Part shown: in pieces, positions 1 to 8,900 of the stretch
Position numbering within the stretch: position 1 is the first letter of the stretch
Layout of the letters: each line of letters starts with the position of its first letter
NCBI RefSeq assembly: GCF_001591805.1
Contig: NZ_BCVP01000004.1
Span: 62,001-126,000, forward strand
DNA from: Neobacillus novalis NBRC 102450
GTDB taxonomy: Bacteria > Bacillota > Bacilli > Bacillales > Cytobacillaceae
Reading direction: 5' to 3'
Length of the DNA: 64,000 nucleotides
Translations under genes and position numbers: made by a program
Notes under the pieces: generated by a model
What the model was told of the DNA's origin: nothing
Databases searched by the model: none
The model's input: the letters and a program-made list of their open reading frames with translations, nothing else

Positions 1-90
1 CCCGCCCTTTGCACTGCAAACAGCTATTAATTTCCCGCGCTTCTGATGAAGATTAACCTCTGCAGTTTGCATATTTTCATGGCTTGTCAT
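1..90 (-). CDS. CpaE/TadZ-like pilus ATPase, N-terminal fragment
   Basis: Only the first 30 codons lie in the window; the gene runs off the left edge. The start ATG at 90 is preceded by a good ribosome binding site (GGAAGGTG). After about 20 variable residues the translation reads GKLIAVCSAKGG, the beginning of a deviant Walker A motif of the ParA/MinD type found in CpaE/TadZ, which localises the Tad pilus machine at the cell pole or membrane. It follows CpaB by about 20 bp on the same strand, the usual Tad order. The P-loop start and context are seen directly; the CpaE assignment is inference because the rest is missing. Confidence 0.7.
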   Translation of the reverse strand, partial: MTSHENMQTAEVNLHQKRGKLIAVCSAKGG

Positions 91-110
91 GAATCGTCAC
101 CTTCCATTAC

Positions 111-821
111 TTAATCGTTTTGCTTTGATTTATTTTCCTCGTTCATTACGGGCCGTTTATTAAGGATAAAGTGAATCTTGCCTTCTTCAGAAGCATTCAC
201 AAGCTTTACGGCCTCATCGGGTTTAATTTCTATCGTCACTGAGCTGTATTCTGTATAGGGCTCCTTTGTGTTTTCAGGCGTTTGCATTTTTCTGCCAACA
301 GCCAGTACCCTAGCTTTTTTCAATAACATCACCGATTGGGCCACGTCCTGATTTGCCGCGTCCTTAATTATTTTCGTAAAAATGACGTCCACTTCGTCTT
401 CTGGTTCTATCAGATTTGAAACGGATTGGTTTATATTTACACCGATTGATACGGCACTATATCCTTCGCGTACCTTCCTTGAGACGTAAACTCCTTCTTC
501 CTTCTCAGAGCCAAGCCGGTGGCTGAGAATCGGTTCATCCTTTTCAATCATTGCTGTCGCCAATTTACCTTCCGCTTCTGCCTGCACCGTTACCATATTC
601 TGCAAGACATTTTCTTTCGGCATTTGCACAATTCCCAGTTTTTCCGAACTTATCTTTTCATTCTTTTCAATCTTTTCTTTTGCGACGACAACGCTGACCG
701 TTTCAACAGTAGCAGCCTTCTCGGTATTCGTTTGCTTCATATATTGAAAAAACAAAATGGTGGTAACCATCCCCATAACCAGTGATAGCATTAATACCAT
801 TTTCGACTTCATTTCCTCCAC
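111..821 (-). CDS. cpaB: Flp pilus assembly protein CpaB (RcpC)
   Basis: A 236-residue protein with one N-terminal membrane anchor (about residues 8-27) followed by an SAF-type beta domain (about 45-110) and an RcpC/CpaB domain. CpaB proteins belong to the periplasmic or wall-side part of Tad (Flp type IVc) pilus machines. The segment YSAVSIGVNINQSVSNLIEPEDEVDVIF is the conserved RcpC core as I recognise it. It directly abuts the TadG-like gene upstream and the CpaE-like gene downstream, so it is one operon. Length is normal for Firmicute CpaB. Confidence 0.85.
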   Translation of the reverse strand: MEEMKSKMVLMLSLVMGMVTTILFFQYMKQTNTEKAATVETVSVVVAKEKIEKNEKISSEKLGIVQMPKENVLQNMVTVQAEAEGKLATAMIEKDEPILSHRLGSEKEEGVYVSRKVREGYSAVSIGVNINQSVSNLIEPEDEVDVIFTKIIKDAANQDVAQSVMLLKKARVLAVGRKMQTPENTKEPYTEYSSVTIEIKPDEAVKLVNASEEGKIHFILNKRPVMNEENKSKQND

Positions 822-1739
822 CTACTTCGTTAAACGTATGCTGTAAGCGCCTCTATCCTTACTTCCCTCAACATATGAACCCGTTCCTGTTCTCTTTATA
901 AAAACTCCATTAATCGAAGTATCTTTCGAACTCATCGGGTCGGTAATATAAAAATAGGCAAAACCCGTCACCTGTACTTGTTTCATTTTACCGCCGCTGT
1001 AGTCATATGGCTTATAGACTAGCACGAGGATAATTCTTGAACATTCCCGCATGCTGTAGTCTCCAGGCGGCTGAGAACAGCCATTCACTCGGTCTTGAAT
1101 CGCATCTCTTGTTTTCCCTGCGATATTTCCTGATTCAGTATTGATTACATCGCCGACTTTTATCTCTGCTTGATAGCCGTTACGCAAATTTTCTTCATAT
1201 GTTTTTGCTCCCGGGCCCCCAAGCGCTAAGATTCCAAAATTACCAGTTTGTGAGTCTGAAGAATCCACCTTCAATTGGTAAGTTCTTAAGTATTCAAGTG
1301 GAACACTTTCATCAATTCCTAATGGTGCTGCACCAACTGCCCTTCCAATCGCGGCCAAACCTGCTGCCGCACGGGCCTTCACATCCACTTTCTCATAGCC
1401 AAATATTTTTGCGAACGTAAGGTTGACCGATTTTGTTAATGTAACTGCCACTTTATTCCCCATATTAATATCGATATTTGCGTTTGATGTAGTATCTTTA
1501 TGGGCGGTTAAGATGTATTGAACTGTGTCTTTAACCTTTTGCTCCGTAGTTGTAAGCTCCTGTGCCCCGGAAAGAACTGCGGCATTTGCTTCCTTTTGCA
1601 GCTGGCTTTTTTTCATATAAAGCAGACTTCCATCTATCGCGAGACCAGCCATGACTAGGATGACCATCAGCGAGATAGCTCCTAGAATAAGCGTATTTCC
1701 CCGCTCTTCATTGAATAATTTTTTGAAAAAATAAAGCAT
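822..1739 (-). CDS. TadG-like Flp pilus assembly protein
   Basis: A 305-residue protein beginning with a short basic segment, then ERGNTLILGAISLMVILVMAGLAIDGSLLY, the pseudopilin-like N-terminal helix typical of TadE/TadG proteins (membrane segment about residues 15-38). The rest is an extracytoplasmic domain with a Cys pair near residues 220-232 that could form a disulfide. TadG-like proteins are minor pilins or assembly factors of Tad pili. It lies 13 bp after the TadE gene and immediately before CpaB. The N-terminal family signature is clear; the C-terminal part is not recognisable to me, so the exact subfamily is uncertain. Confidence 0.75.
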   Translation of the reverse strand: MLYFFKKLFNEERGNTLILGAISLMVILVMAGLAIDGSLLYMKKSQLQKEANAAVLSGAQELTTTEQKVKDTVQYILTAHKDTTSNANIDINMGNKVAVTLTKSVNLTFAKIFGYEKVDVKARAAAGLAAIGRAVGAAPLGIDESVPLEYLRTYQLKVDSSDSQTGNFGILALGGPGAKTYEENLRNGYQAEIKVGDVINTESGNIAGKTRDAIQDRVNGCSQPPGDYSMRECSRIILVLVYKPYDYSGGKMKQVQVTGFAYFYITDPMSSKDTSINGVFIKRTGTGSYVEGSKDRGAYSIRLTK

Positions 1740-1752
1740 GTTCCTTCACCCC

Positions 1753-2136
1753 TTATTCGACGCGAATCGTGGAATCGGAAGCAATTGCAAACTTGGAGGG
1801 AAATAACTTAGAAATAAAAGGTGTATAAAATTGAAATGGATAGCTTAGTTTCACGGTGACATAGTCGCCCGAGTGCCGTAATGTATCCTTTGGCGTGATT
1901 TCCACCTGCAATTTTGCCGGGTCGCCAAGGTGAACATATTTGCGTGCAAAGGTTGAAATCGCTGGATCCTTTTCACCCAGCCCGCCAAGCCGGACTGATT
2001 CCTCTGCAGCCATATGAAGATGTGCATAGGAGTAAGTCACCCTGCCAAAATCAAGAATACCAATCAAAATCAATAAAAAAATTGGCAGTAACAGAGCTGT
2101 TTCTACCATCGATTGGCCGCGCTCATCCCGTCTCAT
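1753..2136 (-). CDS. TadE family minor pseudopilin
   Basis: A 127-residue TadE-like protein. Residues 5-30 read ERGQSMVETALLLPIFLLILIGILDFG, the TadE signature with a possible prepilin-type cleavage after the Gly before QSMVE. A single hydrophobic helix is followed by a small beta-rich domain. TadE is a minor pseudopilin processed by the TadV peptidase and needed for Flp pilus biogenesis. Its ATG overlaps the stop of the prepilin peptidase gene by 4 bp, showing translational coupling. Confidence 0.85.
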   Translation of the reverse strand: MRRDERGQSMVETALLLPIFLLILIGILDFGRVTYSYAHLHMAAEESVRLGGLGEKDPAISTFARKYVHLGDPAKLQVEITPKDTLRHSGDYVTVKLSYPFQFYTPFISKLFPSKFAIASDSTIRVE

Positions 2137-2630
2137 ACTGAAAGCACCCCAGGAAAAAAGATTTGTAATACTGCACCTGCTGCAATCGCCACACCGTATG
2201 GAAAGGTTGTTTTATCTTCAAAAAGAGAAAGCCGAACTCCATGTCTGAGACCTTGAAAAAAGTACAGGATTCGTGTCATGAAGCCTTTTCGAAATAGGAG
2301 GACAAAAATAGCGATAATCCCACCTGCTAACGCCATATAAATGGAGGCCATTAATACAAAGCCAATCCCTTTTATGCCGCCAATAACCGCAAGAAGCTTT
2401 ACATCACCAGCACCCATGCCACCAAGAAGATAGGGGATTAATAGAACGCCTAAACCAACCGCTGTACCAAGCAATGCCCCTGTCATTCCGTGCAGCCCCC
2501 CGGTAACAGCGTGAAGAATCCATGCCGCTAATAAAAAGGGAAATAATACTGCATTATAGATTTTCCGTTCTTTAAGATCCGTAATAACGCAGATAATTAA
2601 AAGCAGGATTAATAAGTAATTACTCCACAA
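2133..2630 (-). CDS. Prepilin peptidase TadV/CpaA (A24 family)
   Basis: A 165-residue polytopic membrane protein, the size of the short TadV/CpaA peptidases that lack the N-methyltransferase domain. The two catalytic aspartates are visible: Asp in CVITDLKERKIYN near residue 18 and the GxGD motif in GGMGAGDVKLLAVIG near residue 75. It should cleave the Flp prepilin and the TadE/TadG pseudopilins at the inner face of the membrane. It lies between the Flp pilin gene and tadE. Confidence 0.88.
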   Translation of the reverse strand: MWSNYLLILLLIICVITDLKERKIYNAVLFPFLLAAWILHAVTGGLHGMTGALLGTAVGLGVLLIPYLLGGMGAGDVKLLAVIGGIKGIGFVLMASIYMALAGGIIAIFVLLFRKGFMTRILYFFQGLRHGVRLSLFEDKTTFPYGVAIAAGAVLQIFFPGVLSV

Positions 2631-2750
2631 ACTATTTCTCTCCTTTCCAGAAAAGCTCTCATGGCTTAATCGGCACTATTTGCAAGAAAAAAGCCTCACG
2701 TTTGCACTAAAACGCAAGGCTATGAAGCATGAATAGATAATAAATATCCT

Positions 2751-2927
2751 CTATTTTGTTGCTTCAGTTAATGCTTCCTGAGCTTTAGTGAACAATCCTG
2801 TGATTTGTCCACGCATTGCAATAAGTATTGTTACAACCCCAACGGCAATAACACCTAACACTAACCCATACTCAGTCATCCCTTGTCCTTGTTCTTCCGT
2901 TAATAAAGCTTTCATTTTTTTCATCAT
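2751..2927 (-). CDS. flp: Flp-type pilin (major pilin of Tad pilus)
   Basis: A 58-codon gene. The ATG at 2927 follows a strong AAAAGGGG ribosome binding site. The product begins MMKKMKALLTEEQGQGMTEYGL, then a hydrophobic helix of about 20 residues and a short polar tail. The Flp processing motif is present: Gly14 followed by QGMT and the diagnostic Glu19-Tyr20 pair (G/XXXXEY), so the predicted mature pilin is about 44 residues. It lies between the DUF192 gene and TadV, as expected for the structural subunit of a type IVc pilus. Confidence 0.88.
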   Translation of the reverse strand: MMKKMKALLTEEQGQGMTEYGLVLGVIAVGVVTILIAMRGQITGLFTKAQEALTEATK

Positions 2928-2943
2928 TTGTAAAAACCCCTTT

Positions 2944-3285
2944 TCATTTAGTAGTTAGATAATTTCCGATTTTCGTTCCTGTTTCGCGTATCGTTCCTGC
3001 AGGCAGTTCCAATACGGACTTTGCTTTTCTGTGAAACTTCCCAACTTTTGCAGGCTTTACCGTTTCGTCCAAGCCGACAATTTCAAACTCTTTGCTTAAG
3101 TAAATAACATCGATGGAATAGTTCATGAAGTAGGTATGAATGGATTGGCAGGGTTGGATTAACAAGCCGTGTCCTGCTGGTAAGCTTTTCGAAAACATCA
3201 GCCCTTTTAATCGTTTAAAATAGGTGTCCGCTGCTGTAACCTGGCTGGCCAGTTCCGCTCCGTTTGACAGATTCACGACTTTCAC
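2944..3285 (-). CDS. DUF192 family protein, first gene of the pilus operon
   Basis: A 113-residue protein starting at GTG (3285) behind a GGGGGTG ribosome binding site. It is a DUF192 domain from end to end: it contains RLKGLMFSKSLPAGHGLLIQPCQSIHTYFMNYSIDVIYLSKEFEIVGL, the conserved core of the family. The molecular function of DUF192 is not established. It has no signal peptide here. The gene is the first one behind a c-di-GMP riboswitch and ends 16 bp before the Flp pilin start, so it is probably co-transcribed with the pilus genes. Confidence 0.85.
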   Translation of the reverse strand: MKVVNLSNGAELASQVTAADTYFKRLKGLMFSKSLPAGHGLLIQPCQSIHTYFMNYSIDVIYLSKEFEIVGLDETVKPAKVGKFHRKAKSVLELPAGTIRETGTKIGNYLTTK

Positions 3286-3302
3286 TGATTTTCACCCCCG
3301 GA

Positions 3303-3339
3303 AAATAGAAATAACCCCGCCTTTACCGAAAGGGGGGTT
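3303..3339 (-). terminator. Riboswitch-controlled terminator
   Basis: Read on the minus strand, AACCCCCCTTT and AAAGGCGGGGTT form an 11-bp stem with one bulged C and a CGGT loop, followed by the U-rich ATTTCTATTTT. It lies between the c-di-GMP riboswitch and the DUF192 start codon, the position of an expression platform. Confidence 0.65.
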
Positions 3340-3407
3340 AATAAACATAGAACATCAATGAACACATAGGCATACACCCATGCAGACAACAGAATATCTA
3401 ATATGAA

Positions 3408-3512
3408 ACACCCTGATCTTTCGGTAACTGGCTGGCGTAGTGCTTTCGCACCTTAGCCCCTGTAGCTTTGCGTCACTGATTTTCATCAGCTTTGCCTTTA
3501 TCGAGATTCAGT
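3408..3512 (-). promoter_or_regulatory. c-di-GMP-I (GEMM) riboswitch
   Basis: The minus-strand sequence has the family hallmarks in order: AAAGGCAAAGC, a CTGAT-GAAA-ATCAG hairpin with a GNRA tetraloop, TGACGCAAAGC, a GGGGCTAAGG segment, a second GNRA hairpin (TGC-GAAA-GCA), and CTACGCCAGCC followed by AGTTACCGA that closes the element. These match the GEMM consensus. It lies upstream of the DUF192-flp-tad genes with a terminator between, so it probably controls read-through by c-di-GMP. Whether it is an ON or OFF switch cannot be read with certainty. Confidence 0.92.
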
Positions 3513-3730
3513 GTTTATTTTTCCGACTGATCTCTTACTCACATAATAGTACGTTTTAACCGTATCGAATATCCTACTAATTTCTCATTTTACGTCGAAA
3601 GTAATAGGTAATTAGGTCTATTTTATATTCATACCCTAACAAATTTCGTGATGGGTGCGAATATAAGTATTTTCCCAGATAGTAATGGTAATTTTTTCTG
3701 GGAATTTCCAACTAAATTAGGCTTTCCTAT

Positions 3731-3758
3731 CACATTACAATCGCCCATACATAGAATG
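3731..3758 (+). promoter_or_regulatory. Possible sigma-K promoter of gerP
   Basis: CACA, 15 bp, then CATAGAATG resembles the sigma-K pattern (mACm, about 16 bp, CATAnnnTA) with one mismatch at the last -10 base. The B. subtilis gerP operon is a late mother-cell operon, so a sigma-K promoter is expected here. Confidence 0.4.
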
Positions 3759-3789
3759 TAAAGAGAAATAATCATAAAGGGTGTTGTTC

Positions 3790-4011
3790 ATGCCAGCGAT
3801 TGTTGGAGTTGCACAGGTCATTACTCTTGGGAATAGTTCTGTTTTTCACATTGGCGATGTCTATAAAATAATGCCATTTGCTACGGCTAAAACATTCTCA
3901 GGAGCTGGTTCCTTTAACACAGGTGATCAAGTAGATGTTAACAATAGATTAAGTTCAACGAATACTTCAGATCCGGATGTTATTGATCAAAATAATTTCC
4001 TTAATATGTAA
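3790..4011 (+). CDS. gerPA: Spore germination protein GerPA
   Basis: A 73-residue GerPA/GerPF-type protein beginning MPAIVGVAQVITLGNSSVFHIGD and containing the family motif KTFSGAGSFNTGD. I start it at ATG 3790, 7 bp after AAAGGGTG; an upstream in-frame GTG at 3781 is part of that site. GerP proteins are needed for germinants to cross the spore coat; their biochemical role is not known. It is the first gene of the six-gene order gerPA-PF, which separates it from the similar GerPF at the end of the cluster. Confidence 0.88.
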   Translation: MPAIVGVAQVITLGNSSVFHIGDVYKIMPFATAKTFSGAGSFNTGDQVDVNNRLSSTNTSDPDVIDQNNFLNM

Positions 4012-4028
4012 TGAACGGGTGGTCTTTC

Positions 4029-4268
4029 ATGAATTTTTATATCCAGCAGTCCATTCAGATACATTCCATAAAAATTGGCGGGATTACCAATTCCTCTGTC
4101 CTGCAAATCGGGAGTGCTGGAATCATAAAGCCTAGTGCCCATCTATACAATACGGGGGGCTTCACAAAACCGGCGCCAGCAGGAATAAAACCAGGAGGAC
4201 AAATCGTGGGTGAAATTCAGGAGCAATTATTAGCACCTTCAGTACCATTGCAAGCCCCAGTCAGATAA
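4029..4268 (+). CDS. gerPB: Spore germination protein GerPB
   Basis: A 79-residue protein beginning MNFYIQQSIQIHSIKIGGITNSSVLQIGSAG, matching GerPB, with the recurring SSVLQIG motif shared by GerPB, PD and PE. The start at ATG 4029 is chosen because the family begins MNFY; an in-frame ATG at 4011 overlaps the gerPA stop. The tail is Pro/Gly-rich. It is followed by an unusually long gap of about 157 bp before gerPC. Confidence 0.85.
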   Translation: MNFYIQQSIQIHSIKIGGITNSSVLQIGSAGIIKPSAHLYNTGGFTKPAPAGIKPGGQIVGEIQEQLLAPSVPLQAPVR

Positions 4269-4271
4269 GAA

Positions 4272-4300
4272 CAAAAAGCGTAAGCGCCTTGGTCAGCCCC
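4272..4300 (+). repeat. Fragment of a dispersed repeat in the gerPB-gerPC gap
   Basis: AAAGCGTAAGCGCCTTGGTC and the following bases resemble the left end of the longer element at 18646-18790. The remainder of the 157-bp gap has no recognisable gene. Confidence 0.4.
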
Positions 4301-4425
4301 TCTCCCAGACAATTAGAAAACCTTGTCCGTCTTATGAACTTGTGGAAAATCAGCAAATCAAAATGGGTTGCTGCATATAGTTAGAACACAAGCAGAAAAG
4401 GCGATTCGCAGACGAGGTGATTTAC

Positions 4426-5043
4426 GTGTATCAGGATGTTTACCAATACCTTCAATGGCTGCAGATGTGTATTCAAGCACAAGAAAAGAGGATTGCGGTT
4501 TTAGAACAAACTATTCAAAAGTTACAGAGTGAGTTGAAACAAGTAAGGGAAAAGCCAACCATTCATGTAGATACAATTGAATATAAATTTGATCAATTGA
4601 AGGTCGAGACCCTTGAAGGTACTCTAAATATTGGCTTAAATCCTAACGACATGTCCGGAATAGAGGACTTTTCCGTCCAAAATCAATCATTAAAAACCCC
4701 ATTTTCCCCTAAAGATCAAATGCGATTATCAATGGAAATTGAAGAGACCATTCATGAATATTTAGAAACTGACTTACCACTAATCATTGCTGATACGCAA
4801 AGGAACTTGGCCATACCGCCAAATGAATCCTATTTATCCTTTATTAAGGAAGATATCATCAAACAACTTCCAAACAGGATTAACTATCATCTAACAGCGA
4901 ATACAGCCAATGCACATTCCGCTAATCAGACCATACCCATTGAGAAAAGAGTCATTGAAGCAATAAAACAGGAAATTCAAAATGGTGTCCTAGCCTTTTT
5001 AAATAATTTACCTGAGAATGTGAAAGGAATGAAGATGGAATGA
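4426..5043 (+). CDS. gerPC: Spore germination protein GerPC
   Basis: A 205-residue protein, the largest of the GerP set. The GTG start at 4426 sits 6 bp after GAGGTG; the upstream in-frame GTG (4417) lies inside that site. The N-terminal third (about residues 5-45, YQYLQWLQMCIQAQEKRIAVLEQTIQKLQSELKQVREKP) is a predicted coiled coil, followed by the GerPC core IHVDTIEYKFDQLKVETLEGTLNIGLNP. Its stop overlaps the gerPD start (ATGA). Required for normal germinant access in B. subtilis; function otherwise unknown. Confidence 0.88.
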   Translation: MYQDVYQYLQWLQMCIQAQEKRIAVLEQTIQKLQSELKQVREKPTIHVDTIEYKFDQLKVETLEGTLNIGLNPNDMSGIEDFSVQNQSLKTPFSPKDQMRLSMEIEETIHEYLETDLPLIIADTQRNLAIPPNESYLSFIKEDIIKQLPNRINYHLTANTANAHSANQTIPIEKRVIEAIKQEIQNGVLAFLNNLPENVKGMKME

Positions 5044-5246
5044 ACTTTGAAGTTTATAACCGCGTTCTCCATGTCGATCATATTAAAATCACAGCTGTGG
5101 CGAGCTCCTCAGTATTTATGATTGGAGATACGGAAACCATTCAACTGACATCTGCGTTTGACACACCGCCAGAGTCATTAATAATTGGGCCATTTGTCCC
5201 GTTAGAACGGGATGTGACCCCTGGTTATGCTAACCCGAACATCTAG
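5040..5246 (+). CDS. gerPD: Spore germination protein GerPD
   Basis: A 68-residue protein starting MNFEVYNRVLHVDHIKITAVASSSVFMIGDTETIQL, the GerPD pattern with the SSVFMIGD motif. The start codon overlaps the gerPC stop and the 3' end overlaps gerPE by 20 bp, so translation is coupled. The function is that of the gerP operon (germinant permeability of the coat). Confidence 0.85.
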   Translation: MNFEVYNRVLHVDHIKITAVASSSVFMIGDTETIQLTSAFDTPPESLIIGPFVPLERDVTPGYANPNI

Positions 5247-5616
5247 TGTCGACAGCCTGCAAGTAAAGCAGGTAGCATTCTGCTCCGTTATTCAGTTAGG
5301 AGATTCATGTATCCTTAATGGATTCTCGAGAGCACTTGCAGTGCAAAGGGAAGCAGAAATATTCTTCGGGGACGAAGGAAACTTTCCTTCCTATCCAGTA
5401 TTTAAAAAGCCACTGCCATTGCCGCCAATCACTGAAAAAATTTCTATCGTACGACATAATCTAAATCCGATTATAAAAGTTAATAAGATTAATGTCATTG
5501 CCGTTTCTTCTTCATCGATTTTACATGTTGGCAACAGTCAAACAGTATCGATGGAGGTAAGAGTAAAGCATATACGCCAGCTTTTGCCAGAAGGTCATGA
5601 ACAGGACATGAGATAA
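5227..5616 (+). CDS. gerPE: Spore germination protein GerPE
   Basis: A 129-residue protein, MLTRTSSVDSLQVKQVAFCSVIQLGDSCILNGFSRALAVQRE, with two copies of the xSSVxxIGD-like motif (CSVIQLGDS near residue 20 and SSSILHVGNS near residue 100). The length and starting residues fit GerPE. Its 5' end overlaps gerPD by 20 bp; 60 bp separate it from gerPF. Confidence 0.85.
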   Translation: MLTRTSSVDSLQVKQVAFCSVIQLGDSCILNGFSRALAVQREAEIFFGDEGNFPSYPVFKKPLPLPPITEKISIVRHNLNPIIKVNKINVIAVSSSSILHVGNSQTVSMEVRVKHIRQLLPEGHEQDMR

Positions 5617-5676
5617 TCTCATATGTTACTGTAAATTAATTTACTAGGTAGTTCAAAATTGTAAAGGATGTTTTTC

Positions 5677-5895
5677 ATGCCAGCGATAATTGGTCCAGTT
5701 CAAATTGTTAATGTGGGCGGAGGAATTATTCAATTCGGGGATACCGTTTATATCTCTCCAAAGAGCAGCACAAAAACCTTTGCCGGCTCTGGAGGATTTA
5801 ATACCGGCGGCTTAATTGTCACGAATAATGGGTTAAGTGGTACAAATACGCTTGATACGAATTTAATTGACCAGCCAATTGCAGGGAACAATTAA
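5677..5895 (+). CDS. gerPF: Spore germination protein GerPF
   Basis: A 72-residue protein, MPAIIGPVQIVNVGGGIIQFGDTVYISPKSSTKTFAGSGGFNTGG, a close relative of GerPA in the last cistron of the operon. Start at ATG 5677, 7 bp after AAAGGATG; the ATG at 5668 falls inside the ribosome binding site. A strong hairpin follows immediately, ending the operon. Confidence 0.88.
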   Translation: MPAIIGPVQIVNVGGGIIQFGDTVYISPKSSTKTFAGSGGFNTGGLIVTNNGLSGTNTLDTNLIDQPIAGNN

Positions 5896-5933
5896 AAAAT
5901 GACATAAACCTAACTGGTCTATGTCATTTTTTT
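5894..5933. terminator. Bidirectional terminator between gerPF and addA
   Basis: AAAAAATGACATA and TATGTCATTTTTT are perfect inverted arms around a 13-base loop, with A and T tracts on both sides. It can end gerP (plus) and addA (minus). Confidence 0.85.
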
Positions 5934-5938
5934 AATTT

Positions 5939-8900
5939 TTACTCCACTTTTAAAATATGGGCCCCATCAAAGAAAAATAAATATCTTTCCGTAACTTTTC
6001 GGTTCCAAATTTGTTGGATGGCCTTTGTATATAAATTAATCTGGAGCCTGTACCTATCTTCAAGGATTGGTTTGGCTTGGTCAACACCGCCTTTGTAACG
6101 GCCTGTTATTCCATCTGATTTATAATCAATCAATACTAGACCCTTTTCATCCTCAAGAATGCAGTCAATTATCCCTTGGACAAAAACCGATTCGTCTTCC
6201 CCTTTCCAATCTGGGTAAACTTCATGGGCAGGTAACGAAAGGGTAAACGGAATCTCCCGATGGATGGCTTTAGCTTGAAAATATCTTTGCCCTAAATGGG
6301 AGTTGAAAAATTGAACAATCAATTTGCTGTCAATGACTTCAGCCTGCTCAGGGGTTAACAATTCATTTTGGACCATCCAAATTACCTGTGCGTTAATCGT
6401 TTCTGCACTAACTCTCTTTGTCAAATCAACATGCTGCATCACCATATGCATGGCTGTTCCCCGCTCAGCAGGGCTTAAAGATTTCTCCTGCATAAACTTG
6501 GGCCGTTTGCTGATTGACTTTTTAAAGCTGCGAACTAGCTCGGTACCACTTTGCTCGTCAGCCATTTCCCTTTGGCGCTTAATTTCAGAAACCGATTGTT
6601 TGGAGCGGTGGACTGCAGCACTTGAAAAGGCATAGTCCCATGTCAGCCGATCCTTTATTTCAGCGGCGAAAACAGATGCCGCTGGGACTGATTGTCCTTT
6701 TTCGACCCGCTCCAAGAATTGATCGTCTTCCTCTTTTAACGCCATTTCTTGTTTTTGGATTTCTTCTGCATTCATTAAGGAAATTTTCCAGGAGGATGGA
6801 TGTCTAGTGATTTCTTCCGGAACAAACATATTGGTCTCTCCTGTCACCCTTAAATCGGCGCAATCGTGATGACGAATAAGCGCTCTTCCAACCCAATCGC
6901 TATAACTCATTGCCGACGCTCGCTCATGATCCTTTAACAGCCATTCTGTATTAGATGAAACATCATTCCACTGGTCGATTTTTTTCCCTGCATCCTTTAG
7001 TGTTGCTATCATGTAAAGCTTTTCTTTAGCCCTTGTCATGGCCACATATAAAACGCGCATTTCCTCGGCAAGCATTTCCATTTTCTTCTTTCGCTTAAAA
7101 GCAAGCTGCGGCAGCGATGGATAGGAAATTCGCTTTTCTGCATTTACATACTTTGCCGCAAATCCGTACTCTTTATCGAGCATATATGGTTTACGAATAT
7201 CAGCCATATTAAAGTTCCTCGCCATTCCCGCGATAAACACAATCGGAAATTCAAGTCCTTTACTACTATGAATGGTCATAATCCGGACTACATCCTCCTG
7301 CTCGCCAAGTGCCCTTGCTGCCCCGAGGTCATCTCCTCTTTCGGTCATCCGCTCAATAAAGCGTAAAAATCGAAACAGTCCGCGGAATGAGGTTTGTTCA
7401 TATTGCCGCGCCCGGTCATACAAGGCTCTTAAGTTGGCCTGGCGCTGCTTCCCGCCTGGCAGTCCGCCGGCAAAATCATAGAATTGTGTATCCCGGTAAA
7501 GCTGCCAAATAAGCTCAGACAGCGCCCCTTGACGTGCAATGCCCCGCCACTCTTTAAGTAAGTCATAAAACTGGCGGACCTTTTCATAAAAAACCTGTGT
7601 AGTTTCGGCCTCCTTACTCCTGCAAAAGGCAGAAACCGCCTCCCAAAACGAGCCTCGTTTTTGATGGATGCGAATTTTTGCCAGTTCCTCCTCGTTCAAA
7701 CCAACGATAGGTGAACGTAGTACAGACGCTAACGGAATGTCCTGGAAGGGATTATCAATAACCCGAAGCAACGCCATCATTACTGCCACTTCCGTAGCTT
7801 CAAAATAACCAGTTGATAGGTTCGCATATATCGGAATTCCTTGCTGCTTGAACTCTTCCATGATTTGCGGCGCCCACGTCATCGAACGAAGCAGAATCAC
7901 CACATCCCGATACATCATCGGCCTGCTGGTCTTCGTTTTCGCATTATAAATTGGTGCTCCCTTTGCAGCCAGTTCTTTAATTTTCGCCGCCATTACTCTT
8001 GCTTCTAATTGAGACTGTTCAAGATCAGCTGCATCAAACTCGCCATGCGGCTCCGCTTCCGAATCTGTTTCACTGTCTGATTGTGTCTCCTTTATTTCAG
8101 CCTTTTGATCAATCAGGATGAGCTCTACTGGAAACTGCTCATCCTCTGGATATGGTGCACCATTTCGTAATTCGGCCGCCTCATCGTAGTCAATTTCCCC
8201 GACCTTGATCCCCATGATTTGTTTGAATAAATAATTTGTGCCATCGAGAACTTCTTTGCGGCTTCTGAAATTACGGGCTAAATCGATTCGGAGTCCCGCT
8301 GCCTCGCCATCCACCCTAAAGCGGCCATACTTTCCTAAAAAAAGATTGGGCTCAGCTAAACGGAAACGATAGATAGATTGCTTGACATCTCCAACCATGA
8401 ACAGGTTTCCATTCTGCTCTTCTTCTTTTGTTACCAACCGTAAAATCGTTTCCTGCACCATATTTACGTCCTGATACTCATCACAATATACCTCGTTAAA
8501 GTGCTTTTTATATGCAAGTGCTGCTTCCGATGGCAGAAATTCTCCTTCAGCAGAAATTTCTTCTGCCAATATGTCCAAACAGTAATGCTCTAAATCTGAG
8601 TAGTCAACAAGCCCTTTTTCTCTTTTTACCTTTTCAAAACGGACGGAAAATTCTTTGACAAGATGGACAAGTGTTTCGACTAATGGGCGCATCTCTGCCA
8701 AATCCCGTAAAAAGCTTTCAGGTTTTCGGGTAAAGAGTTCATCCTTAATGTCTTGGATTTTTTTCTTTGCTTTATCGCGGAGCTTTTGAGCTTTCTCAGA
8801 TAATTCTTTATCATACTGATCCTTCTTCAGCGGTTTCGCCCTTGAAAAAGACCAGGTTTGCATCGCTTGATAAAGCGTCGCCCAAGAGTCCCGCTGTGCC

